From positions 1 to 41,753 of the forward strand of contig CAZBTI010000012.1 of assembly GCA_964494395.1 (NCBI GenBank): a DNA stretch of 41,753 nucleotides. Reading direction: 5' to 3'. Position 1 is the stretch's first letter, and the number at the start of each line of letters is the position of its first letter. Source of the stretch: SHLQ01 sp964494395. Lineage in GTDB: Bacteria > Actinomycetota > Acidimicrobiia > Acidimicrobiales > SHLQ01. The position numbers and the translations under genes were made by a program. Below the pieces are notes generated by a model. That model was not told where the DNA came from and did not search any database. It saw only the letters and a list, made by a program, of their open reading frames with translations. Below are positions 1 through 6,474 of this stretch, piece by piece.

Positions 1-93
1 CATGATCAATCAAATGCATCTGCCTCTACGCCTAGTACGGTGCGTCCCGTGATGGAAGTTGTTGAATCTGTAGGACCTGAGGGAGACGTCTAG
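1..93 (+). CDS. parA: C-terminal tail of an upstream gene, probably ParA (partial)
   Basis: An open frame runs from the window edge to a TAG at 91-93, giving the last 30 residues (ending ...SVGPEGDV). It contains no recognisable motif. The TAG shares its G with the GTG start of parB, so the two genes are translationally coupled. The ParA identity comes only from position: parA precedes parB in nearly all bacteria and in the mycobacterial locus that this window otherwise matches. Confidence 0.5.
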   Translation, partial: HDQSNASASTPSTVRPVMEVVESVGPEGDV

Positions 94-986
94 TGGAGCG
101 TCAGGGAGGCCTTGGACGCGGTTTGGGTTCCTTGATCCCAAGTGATGTCACCGATGACGCAGACGCGACCTATCAGATGGTGTCGGTGTCTTCGATTCGT
201 GCGAACGATTATCAACCCCGCGAATACTTCGACGAAGAGACTCTCGATTCGCTGACAAACTCTGTGCGCGAGCTTGGTGTTCTGCAGCCACTGCTCGTCC
301 GTGTCGACGGGGATGGATACGAACTCATTGCGGGGGAGCGTCGTTGGCGTGCGGCCAAGCGAGCTGGTCTCCAAGATGTTCCGGTGATTGTTCGTTATGC
401 AGACGATACCTCGTCACTCGAGCAGGCCTTGGTGGAGAACCTTCACCGACAGGACTTGAATGCCATTGAAGAAGCGTCGGCGTATCAGCAATTGGCGGAC
501 GACTTCGGGTTTACGCAGTCCAAGATTGCCAAGAGGGTGGGAAAGTCTCGTTCAGCGGTTGCAAACACGCTTCGGTTGTTGACATTGCCGACAGCAGTGC
601 AACGCCTTGTGTCGGAGAATCGTCTGAGTGCCGGCCATGCCCGCGCGATCATCAGTCTTGACGATGAGGCGGAGCAGGTACAGATTGCTGAGCGTGTGGT
701 GGCTCAGGACCTATCGGTCCGTGATGTCGAGCGCCTAATGAAGGGCGATTCGATCGACCTTGATCTGACCGATTCAGCTGATGAGTCAACAGAGAGTCCA
801 GAACCGGCACCTCGACCAGCGCCTGGAACGACGCGGTCTGCAGCGGTACTAGAACTCGAACGGCTTCTGTCTGAGCATTTGAGTACTCCGGTGGGTATCT
901 CGATGGGCGCGAAAAAGGGAAAGATCGTTATCGAGTACGCCGACCTTCAGGATCTTGAGCGCATTTACCGCGCGATGACGAAGTAA
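93..986 (+). CDS. parB: Chromosome-partitioning protein ParB
   Basis: ParB is a CTP-dependent DNA clamp that loads on parS sites near the origin and works with ParA to segregate chromosomes. The 297-residue protein starts RQGGLGRGLGSLIP, typical of ParB. The N-terminal CTP-binding domain includes LIAGERRWRAAKRAG (about residues 77-91) and ENLHRQDLNAIEEA (about 115-128). A helix-turn-helix follows (TQSKIAKRVGKSRSAVANT, about 142-160), and a C-terminal dimerisation region follows an acidic/proline linker. GTG at 93 is chosen because AGGGAG lies just upstream and because it overlaps the preceding stop. No parS (GTTTCACGTGAAAC) was seen in the window. Confidence 0.95.
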   Translation: MERQGGLGRGLGSLIPSDVTDDADATYQMVSVSSIRANDYQPREYFDEETLDSLTNSVRELGVLQPLLVRVDGDGYELIAGERRWRAAKRAGLQDVPVIVRYADDTSSLEQALVENLHRQDLNAIEEASAYQQLADDFGFTQSKIAKRVGKSRSAVANTLRLLTLPTAVQRLVSENRLSAGHARAIISLDDEAEQVQIAERVVAQDLSVRDVERLMKGDSIDLDLTDSADESTESPEPAPRPAPGTTRSAAVLELERLLSEHLSTPVGISMGAKKGKIVIEYADLQDLERIYRAMTK

Positions 987-1010
987 CGAGCAAACTCATG
1001 ACTACTCATC

Positions 1011-1034
1011 AAATTCGAACGCCTGTTCGAATTT
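1011..1034. terminator. Hairpin between the convergent parB and cwlM-like genes
   Basis: AAATTCGAAC (1011-1020) and GTTCGAATTT (1025-1034) form a perfect 10-bp stem with loop GCCT. On the + strand a T-rich stretch (ATCTTT) follows. It sits between parB (stop 986) and the minus-strand cwlM-like gene, whose stop codon overlaps the right arm, so it probably ends transcripts from both sides. Confidence 0.65.
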
Positions 1035-2058
1035 ATCTTTGAGCGGCTTGCCCGAGATCAGTTGCGTGGGCTGCGGTAACCGGTACAGCGACCCATCGAA
1101 GCAGAGCGTCGTGGATTGCGCTCGCAACGTCTCGTCGATCCTCGACGATTGAGTCGCGAGGACCGAGGCGGAACACCACTGCAGGCATTCGAGTCTGTCG
1201 CAGAACCGGAGACAGCGCTCCTTCGACCGTTCCAGGTATTCGCATGGCGAGCGAGAGTTCATCAATGGCGAAGTTGGCCAAGTCTTTGCCGCCGTAGCTC
1301 GAATACGAGTCCGTCTCGTAGAACGTTGCGGTGCATGTCTCTTCGGGTACCGCCATCAGCCCCATATAGAGCTCGGCATCAAACTGGTTTGCGGCTTTGG
1401 CGTGCGTGGAACCGTCGCTGTGATGCAAAAGGAGAACTCGGGCACCTGCCTGGCGCAGGATCTTGCCAATTTCGCCGGCGACGATTGGGGAGTGGCCGAA
1501 GTCGCCAACAACAATCCGGCGTCCTACAACGCCCTTCGGACCGTTTCGAAGACGCTCTTGTTCTCGAATTGCAGCGATTGGGCGCGCAGCGTTTGCGGAC
1601 AGCCGCAAACGTGTGAGCGTGAAAACCGTTGTGGGGCCGGCGACACCATCGACTGGAAGGCCCGCATTTCGTTGGAAATCGGAGACCCCAGCCTCTGTTT
1701 GTGGTCCGAAGATGCCGTCGATCCAACCACTATCGAAGCCGAGACTTCCAAGCAGCAGTTGTAATTCAGCAACATCGTCGCCGCGCATCATGGGTGTGCG
1801 GCGACATAGGAGCCGACCACCGAAGTTGTGTCCGGCTTCATCGAGTGATTTCCATGTTTCGCCACCGACGATTCCGCTTCCTTCAAGGCCGCGCTGGCGT
1901 TGAAAGGCCACAACAGCGTCGTGGGTTCGGCCAGAGAAGCGATCGAGGTGGACGGTTTCGACGAGGTATCCCGCCAGAGTGAGTTGGCTGTGGAGTTCAA
2001 CGACGGCTTCGCCGACGTCTCCACGCTCGAGGCGGGGTCGTGGGGGGCGTTCGTTCAT
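1033..2058 (-). CDS. cwlM: CwlM-like protein: two peptidoglycan-binding domains plus an apparently inactive amidase_3 domain
   Basis: The 341-residue protein has two PG_binding_1 repeats (about 8-75, VAFQRQRGL; about 90-150, GIFGPQTEAGVSDFQRNAGLPVDG) and a C-terminal amidase_3-like fold (about 180-330). Catalytic positions appear lost: DPGHGG reads DFGHSP, the Zn-binding Glu after it is absent, SIHxN reads GLMAV (His to Met), and the ElG Glu near MPAV reads RLG. In Mycobacterium tuberculosis, CwlM (Rv3915) sits next to trxC/trxB2; it is a PknB substrate reported to activate MurA rather than cut peptidoglycan. The matching synteny suggests the same regulatory role (inference). ATG at 2058 lies 8 nt after TACAGT; a GTG at 2061 (5 nt) is an alternative. 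No Shine-Dalgarno is visible. Confidence 0.82.
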   Translation of the reverse strand: MNERPPRPRLERGDVGEAVVELHSQLTLAGYLVETVHLDRFSGRTHDAVVAFQRQRGLEGSGIVGGETWKSLDEAGHNFGGRLLCRRTPMMRGDDVAELQLLLGSLGFDSGWIDGIFGPQTEAGVSDFQRNAGLPVDGVAGPTTVFTLTRLRLSANAARPIAAIREQERLRNGPKGVVGRRIVVGDFGHSPIVAGEIGKILRQAGARVLLLHHSDGSTHAKAANQFDAELYMGLMAVPEETCTATFYETDSYSSYGGKDLANFAIDELSLAMRIPGTVEGALSPVLRQTRMPAVVFRLGPRDSIVEDRRDVASAIHDALLRWVAVPVTAAHATDLGQAAQR

Positions 2059-2066
2059 CACGCCTG

Positions 2067-2072
2067 ACTGTA
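2067..2072 (-). promoter_or_regulatory. -10 box of the cwlM-like gene
   Basis: TACAGT on the minus strand, 8 nt before the ATG (5 nt before a GTG), with no Shine-Dalgarno. This predicts a leaderless mRNA separate from the trxA transcript, whose terminator lies 50 bp upstream. Confidence 0.5.
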
Positions 2073-2120
2073 GTGACTGGCGGCGAGGAAAAGGCGTAGC
2101 CTGCGCGGCAGAAAACGAGA

Positions 2121-2151
2121 ACGAGCCCCAGCCGAGGTAGCTGAGGCTCGT
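2121..2151 (-). terminator. Rho-independent terminator of trxA
   Basis: GCTGAGGCTCGT (2140-2151) pairs with ACGAGCCCCAGC (2121-2132) with one mismatch around a 7-nt loop. On the minus strand it is followed by TCTCGTTTTCTG. It lies 23 bp after the trxA stop and insulates trxA from cwlM. Confidence 0.65.
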
Positions 2152-2174
2152 CGAGAGGTCGTACCGACCGGAAC

Positions 2175-2504
2175 TTACATGTGGTTAGTCAGCTCGGCGA
2201 CGATGGCGTCCTTGGACTTTGCGCCGATCATGCGAGCAACTTGCTCCCCGTTTTTGAACACGATCATCGTCGGGATGCTCATGACTTCAAACTCGCGAGC
2301 AGTGTTGGGTGCATCGTCGACGTTGAGCTTGGCAATGGTCACTTGACCGGTGTGCTCGTCGGCGATCTCGTCGAGGAGCGGAGCGATTGCCTTACAGGGA
2401 CCGCACCATTCAGCCCAAAAGTCGACCAGCACGGGAGCGCCTTCAGCCGAAATAGTGTCCTTAAAGCTGAGGTCGGACAGTTCGAGTACGTTTTCTGAGG
2501 CCAT
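2175..2504 (-). CDS. trxA: Thioredoxin
   Basis: A 109-residue cytosolic thioredoxin that reduces disulfides with electrons from TrxB. It has the WCGPC active site (FWAEWCGPCKAIAP, about residues 28-41), the cis-proline loop (SIPTM) and the usual length. The start is ATG at 2504 because AAAGGGAGA stands 5-10 nt upstream; a longer in-frame start at 2543 has no support. In mycobacteria trxC overlaps trxB2. Here a coiled-coil HTH gene lies between trxB and trxA, so trxA could depend partly on read-through from that gene. Confidence 0.96.
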   Translation of the reverse strand: MASENVLELSDLSFKDTISAEGAPVLVDFWAEWCGPCKAIAPLLDEIADEHTGQVTIAKLNVDDAPNTAREFEVMSIPTMIVFKNGEQVARMIGAKSKDAIVAELTNHM

Positions 2505-2592
2505 GGGGGTCTCCCTTTTGTGGTTTCGCTGATGATGTAACACGGCGCATGTAACGTCGCATTCCCTCTGATCTTAAGGGGACAACCTCGGC

Positions 2593-3342
2593 TCAGGGCT
2601 TCTTTCCGTAACGTCGTCGAGCCCGCCACCCCATAGACGACTCGACCTCTGCGACCTTCTTCACGAGGGCGTCGCGGACATCAGAGGCCTTTGATCGCAG
2701 AGTTTCGGCTGTTTCGAGCTCTGAAGAGAGCGTGTCGATCGTTTCTGCGCTGGATTCTTTGAGTTCACGGTGCTCTTGGTCCAACGAATTTCGCTCTTGG
2801 ACAGCTTCGCTTCGCAGCTTCTCTGCGTATTCAGCTCGGTGTCGGAGTTCTTCCACGCGCGCCTCAGCAACCGCAGTGGCCTTGATCTGTTCGATGAGAT
2901 CGACAGTTGTTTGATCAAGTTCGGCACGAGTGTGCTCAAGGTCTCTCCGTGATTGATCACGCTCGCGTGTGAGTTGGGTGTTTTGATCAGTGAGTGATTG
3001 AACATCCCTACTCAGAAGCTTGATCTCAGATTCGGCGATGACCTTGGCTTCAGTCACCGCAAGAAGATCTGGAGTCACGTGATTGAGCAGCTGATCAGGC
3101 TGGCGATCACTCTCTTGATCATCGGTGAGATCGAGCATCATCGTCCAACCATCTTGGCGAGCAACCTCAGCGAGGTCGGCCGCCGGGATCCGCCATTCGT
3201 TTCCACTGCTTCCGCGACGAAGCTGCGCCCCAGGAAAGCGACCCTTGTCAATGCGTCGTCGAATGGTTAGTTCAGAGCGACTCACCAAAAGGGCAGCCTC
3301 TTTGATCGAGTACTGGGCTTGCTCATGAACATGGTCGGCCAT
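2593..3342 (-). CDS. MerR/excisionase-type HTH protein with a long coiled coil
   Basis: The 249-residue protein has an N-terminal winged-HTH of the helix_turn_helix_17 type (about 8-60: YSIKEAALLVSRSELTIRRRIDKGRFPGA, then EWRIPAADL). About 130 residues of heptad-rich, charged coiled coil follow (about 95-230), then a basic tail (RARRRYGKKP). It has no membrane segment. A DNA-binding head with a rod-like tail suggests a chromosome-organising protein or regulator; the exact role is unknown. ATG at 3342 is chosen because TAGGTT lies 7 nt upstream. A perfect 31-bp inverted repeat sits where its -35 would be, so autoregulation is likely. The gene splits the trxB-trxA pair. Confidence 0.75.
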   Translation of the reverse strand: MADHVHEQAQYSIKEAALLVSRSELTIRRRIDKGRFPGAQLRRGSSGNEWRIPAADLAEVARQDGWTMMLDLTDDQESDRQPDQLLNHVTPDLLAVTEAKVIAESEIKLLSRDVQSLTDQNTQLTRERDQSRRDLEHTRAELDQTTVDLIEQIKATAVAEARVEELRHRAEYAEKLRSEAVQERNSLDQEHRELKESSAETIDTLSSELETAETLRSKASDVRDALVKKVAEVESSMGWRARRRYGKKP

Positions 3343-3349
3343 GGGCAAC

Positions 3350-3355
3350 AACCTA
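3350..3355 (-). promoter_or_regulatory. -10 box of the HTH coiled-coil gene
   Basis: TAGGTT on the minus strand, 7 nt before the ATG at 3342, without a Shine-Dalgarno. It indicates a leaderless transcript that starts downstream of the inverted repeat at 3366-3396. Confidence 0.5.
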
Positions 3356-3365
3356 GCGGAGATCA

Positions 3366-3396
3366 ATCACTGATCACTCAAAGAGTGATCAGTGAT
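3366..3396. promoter_or_regulatory. Perfect 14-bp inverted repeat, probable operator
   Basis: ATCACTGATCACTC and GAGTGATCAGTGAT flank AAA with no mismatch. The repeat starts 4 bp after the trxB stop and covers the expected -35 region of the HTH gene. No T-run follows on either strand, which speaks against a simple intrinsic terminator. Each arm contains the palindrome TGATCA. The most likely reader is the HTH protein encoded immediately downstream (inference). Confidence 0.6.
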
Positions 3397-3400
3397 CTAT

Positions 3401-4378
3401 CTAGTGACCTTCGTCGTTGGCTTCTAGCCAACGCTCGGCTTCGAGGGCTGCGGCGCAGCCTGAACCAGCAGCGGTGATTGCCTGACGGTAGTAGTCGTCC
3501 TGAACGTCGCCGGAGGCAAAGACACCCTCGATGTTGGTCGCCGTACGCCCTGGCACGGTCTTGAGGTAACCGTTGTCCTTCATGTCGAGTTGTCCTTCGA
3601 ACAGGCCGGTGTTTGGCTTGTGGCCAATGGCGATGAACAAGCCAGTGACCGCAAGGTCAGAGATCGAATCGTCGAGGTTGTTCTTGAGCTTGACCGATTC
3701 GAGCTTGGACTCACCGACGTATTCGACGACCGAACTGTTCCACAGGATCTCGATCTTCGGGTTGGCGTGCGCGCGGTCCTGCATGATCTTCGAGGCTCGA
3801 AGCTCGTCGCGCCGGACGACCAGGTAGACCTTTGAGGCAAAGCGGCTGAGGAAGTTGGCTTCTTCGAGGGCAGAGTCGCCGCCACCGACTACGGCAATGT
3901 CGTGATCGCGGAAGAAGAAGCCATCGCAAGTCGCACACGTCGAGAGACCGTGACCAATGAGATCGTTCTCACGGTCGAGCCCGAGCATGAGCGATTGGGC
4001 GCCAGTCGAGACAATGACGGTCTTGGCGAGGTGGGTGGGACTGGCAGCTTCTGGGTCACCGACCCAAATCTTGAATGGACGCTCAGAGAGGTCGACCTTG
4101 CTGGCCTTTACCGTTTGGATGTCGGCACCGAAACGAGCCGCTTGTGCCTTGAAATCCGCCATGAGATCTGGCCCCATGACTCCCTCGGGGAAGCCGGGAT
4201 AGTTCTCGACATCGGTGGTGAGCATGAGCTGGCCACCGGGCTGATCGCTGGTCGAACTTGGTTCCCCCTCGAGCACCAATGGGGATAGATTTGCGCGAGC
4301 GGTATAAATCGCTGCGGTAAGTCCTGCTGGTCCGGATCCGATGATCACTACGTCGTGGACCGTGTCGCTGCCTGTCAT
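3401..4378 (-). CDS. trxB: Thioredoxin reductase (NADPH)
   Basis: FAD enzyme that passes electrons from NADPH to thioredoxin. The 325 residues show the FAD-binding GSGPAGLTAAIYTAR (about 13-27), the redox-active CATC (about 145-148), the NADPH-binding GGGDSALEEA (about 165-174) and the C-terminal FASGDVQD FAD motif (about 288-295). The ATG at 4378 has GAGGAG about 8 nt upstream. It follows the sigma/anti-sigma/small membrane protein genes on the same strand, as in mycobacteria where sigM-rsmA precede trxB2-trxC. Confidence 0.96.
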   Translation of the reverse strand: MTGSDTVHDVVIIGSGPAGLTAAIYTARANLSPLVLEGEPSSTSDQPGGQLMLTTDVENYPGFPEGVMGPDLMADFKAQAARFGADIQTVKASKVDLSERPFKIWVGDPEAASPTHLAKTVIVSTGAQSLMLGLDRENDLIGHGLSTCATCDGFFFRDHDIAVVGGGDSALEEANFLSRFASKVYLVVRRDELRASKIMQDRAHANPKIEILWNSSVVEYVGESKLESVKLKNNLDDSISDLAVTGLFIAIGHKPNTGLFEGQLDMKDNGYLKTVPGRTATNIEGVFASGDVQDDYYRQAITAAGSGCAAALEAERWLEANDEGH

Positions 4379-4475
4379 TTCTGTATCTCCTCGTTACGCG
4401 CTCTGGAATGGACACGTGGGTGTTGAGCGTAATGTTTTTGGGGAGCTGACAGGCTCTTTGGAGAGTAAAGCGGGG

Positions 4476-4781
4476 TTATTCGACCCGTTTGCGCCAGAGA
4501 ATCAAGCCAGCAACTGTGAGGATCGCACCGAGGACGAGGTATACGAGCCAAACACCCAGTCCGACCGATGAAACGGCCTGGCTGAACAGATGGACGATGC
4601 CAATCAACAGCATGATCACTGCTGGAACACCAAGTATGAGGATCACAATTCCATAAACGATCGCCCGAACGGCTTTCGTTGCTGGTTGAGTTGTCTTGTG
4701 CTTGACGTTGTCGACAAGGCCGACGATCGTCTCGGTCGCCTGTTGCGGCCAGTCAGGTGTCGAATCGCTTTGCATAGACAT
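4476..4781 (-). CDS. Small two-helix membrane protein, function unknown
   Basis: A 101-residue protein with a hydrophilic N-terminus (about 1-40, including DWPQQATETIVGLVDNVKHK) and two hydrophobic helices (about 43-70 and 75-97) ending WRKRVE. The layout recalls actinobacterial phage-holin-superfamily or DUF-type membrane proteins, but no family is recognised with certainty. ATG at 4781 lies 7 nt after TAGAGT; a second ATG is at 4775. The box overlaps the stop of the anti-sigma gene 10 bp upstream, so the gene can be read from the sigma operon or its own promoter. Confidence 0.7.
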   Translation of the reverse strand: MSMQSDSTPDWPQQATETIVGLVDNVKHKTTQPATKAVRAIVYGIVILILGVPAVIMLLIGIVHLFSQAVSSVGLGVWLVYLVLGAILTVAGLILWRKRVE

Positions 4782-4788
4782 GGGTTGG

Positions 4789-4794
4789 ACTCTA
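4789..4794 (-). promoter_or_regulatory. -10 box of the small membrane protein gene
   Basis: TAGAGT on the minus strand, 7 nt before ATG 4781; it overlaps the TAG stop (4792-4794) of the anti-sigma gene. No Shine-Dalgarno is present. Confidence 0.45.
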
Positions 4795-5885
4795 TCCAAT
4801 AACTCCGCAGGTCTCTGCGTCGAGCAACCGCGTCGTTCCGTCGTCACCGAATTCGATGATCACCAACTGTGCTGGTCCGGCGAACGGATCGAGCACGACG
4901 AGCGAATACGGCGTGGGGTTTGTGACACCTTCGCCGGGGACGAGGCACTCGGGGTTCACTTCGGTTGCGAGAACTTCGTCGAAGTCGCCGCTGTTTCGAG
5001 CTTGGAGTGTTTCGATAGCCAGGATGTCGTTGCCGGCGAGGTTCGGGGCAACGGTGGTGTCTTCGATGAGCACATTGAGTTCTTCGATCGATGGAACAAC
5101 CTCGAGATCGAGGTCGAGGTCAGCTGGTACGCCGGCGGCTTCTACCGTGGCGTCGCCGGCGTCTTCCTCTTCGTCCTCCATGGCCTCTTCTTCTTCGTCC
5201 TCCATGGCTTCCTCTTCTTCGTCCTCCATGGCTTCNNNNNNNNNNNNNNNNNNNNNNNNNNNNNNNNNNNNNNNNNNNNNNNNNNNNNNNNNNNNNNNNN
5301 NNNNNNNNNNNNNNNNNNNNNNNNNNNNNNNNNNNTGGCCTCTTCTTCTTCGTCCTCCATGGCTTCCTCTTCTTCGTCCTCCATGGCTTCCTCTTCTTCG
5401 TCCTCCATGGCTTCTTCGTCGCCGTCATCGCTAGTAACTGCTCGTTCGACCAGCTCCTCAGTTGCGTCGGCGGACTCGGCGCTCAACGAGGCATCGCTCG
5501 CAGCGTCGGTCGCAAAGTCGGTAGACGTGTCGTTGAGGAACACTGGAATCGCCAAGACGAACAGCAGCACGGCGGCCGCAGCAGCGATGAGCCAACCGGT
5601 AGGGAAGCGCTTCTTTTCCTCTTGTTTCTCGTGGCGTTTGGCAGAGAGGCTCGTCACTTCGGGAGAAGCAGGAGTGGCTGTCGCCATAGCAGCCGCGATC
5701 GATGCAGACCGTTTCTCAGGAGTGGCTTCGGGAACTGGGGTGGCGACGTGGGTAACGGCGGCGCGAAGGTCGATGAGTCGTTGAGAAGCAGCTTCGTCAG
5801 CTTCCACGGCCGCGATGATCTCTGGGCTGGCCTCACCATCGATGATGGTGGATAGGAGTTGGTCGTCGTAGCGGTTCTCAGTCAT
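4792..5885 (-). CDS. Probable membrane anti-sigma factor with an acidic octapeptide repeat (interrupted by an assembly gap)
   Basis: The start ATG at 5885 overlaps the sigma gene stop by 8 bp and has AAGGA upstream. The N-terminal 75 residues are helical and cytosolic (DDQLLSTIIDGEASPEIIAAVEADE), like short anti-sigma domains. One membrane helix follows (about 95-115, GWLIAAAAAVLLFVLAIPVF). The outer part opens with EEAMEDEE repeats of 8 residues (24-bp DNA repeat) on both sides of the 100-N gap, then about 120 residues ending DAETCGVIG. With 100 N the two halves are out of frame by one base, so the true gap length differs. Position matches mycobacterial RsmA; no HxxxCxxC zinc motif is visible. 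The anti-sigma role is inferred from the operon. Confidence 0.75.
5173..5418. repeat. 24-bp tandem repeat encoding EEEEAMED, with a gap in the middle
   Basis: Units of GTCCTCCATGGCTTCCTCTT plus CTTC recur on the + strand at about 5173-5235 and 5336-5418, at least six partial or full copies, and the assembly breaks in between. The repeat is in frame in the anti-sigma gene and encodes a very acidic stretch just outside the membrane. The real copy number is unknown. Confidence 0.9.
5236..5335. other. Scaffold gap (100 N)
   Basis: Exactly 100 undetermined bases, flanked on both sides by the same 24-bp repeat. This looks like a fixed-size placeholder where the assembler could not span the repeat; the length should not be taken literally. 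Confidence 0.98.
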
Positions 5886-6474
5886 CGTCGGTTCCTTGTA
5901 CGTCTGGAGACGAACTCTGGTTCCCGCCATTTGTCACATCGCCAATAATGTCGGCCAATTTCCCGCGACCACGTGCAATTCGTGAGCGTACGGTGCCTGG
6001 TGCAATATCCAAAACTTCAGCGATTTCGTCGTAATTCAGGCCGCATAAGTCCCGCAATACCACGGGAACCTTGAATTCTTCAGCCAATTCATCGAGGGCA
6101 TCTTCGATCACGATTCTCGCAGCGGTAGCTTCATCGACGCCTGTACTTCCAACGACCTGAAGGTGGCTTTCGTCATCATCGAGGGAATCGGCATCGCGGC
6201 GCTTGCGGCGGCGCAGTTCGTCGATAGCGGCGTTTGTTGCAATCCGGTACGACCACGTGGAGAATTGCGCCCGCCCGTCGTACTTGTCCAAATTCTTGAC
6301 GATCGAAATCAGCGCCATCTGCGCAGCGTCATCGGCGTCAGCGCCATGGCCAACAACCTTCGCGCACACGGCTCGCAGCCGGTCGTGATGGCGGTCGAGG
6401 AGGATCTCGAGAGACGCCATGTCGCCGCGTTGAGCCGCCTTGATCAGTTCGCCGTCGTCCGCCAATGTCTGCAT
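5878..6474 (-). CDS. ECF RNA polymerase sigma factor (SigM-like position)
   Basis: A 198-residue group IV sigma factor. Sigma region 2 spans about 15-85 (DADDAAQMALISIVKNLDKYDGRAQFSTW is the core-binding and -10 recognition part, ending AIDELRRRKRR). Region 4 spans about 130-180 (PVVLRDLCGLNYDEIAEVL, then GTVRSRIARGRGKL). The tail is acidic. Its ATG (6474) follows the kinase TAG (6475-6477) with no gap, and its stop overlaps the anti-sigma start, so kinase, sigma and anti-sigma form one unit. In mycobacteria SigM holds this place upstream of trxB2. The co-transcribed membrane anti-sigma implies control by an envelope signal. Confidence 0.93.
   Translation of the reverse strand: MQTLADDGELIKAAQRGDMASLEILLDRHHDRLRAVCAKVVGHGADADDAAQMALISIVKNLDKYDGRAQFSTWSYRIATNAAIDELRRRKRRDADSLDDDESHLQVVGSTGVDEATAARIVIEDALDELAEEFKVPVVLRDLCGLNYDEIAEVLDIAPGTVRSRIARGRGKLADIIGDVTNGGNQSSSPDVQGTDDD

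Noticed and set aside
3366..3396. Intrinsic terminator of trxB
   Set aside because: Stem is perfect but no T-run follows on either strand and it overlies the -35 region of the next gene; operator preferred, though termination is not excluded.
4696..5784. Ser-rich + strand frame through the acidic repeat
   Set aside because: Mirror image of the 24-bp repeat of the anti-sigma gene, which has a start site, overlap with the sigma gene and a membrane helix; the + product is only poly-Ser low complexity.
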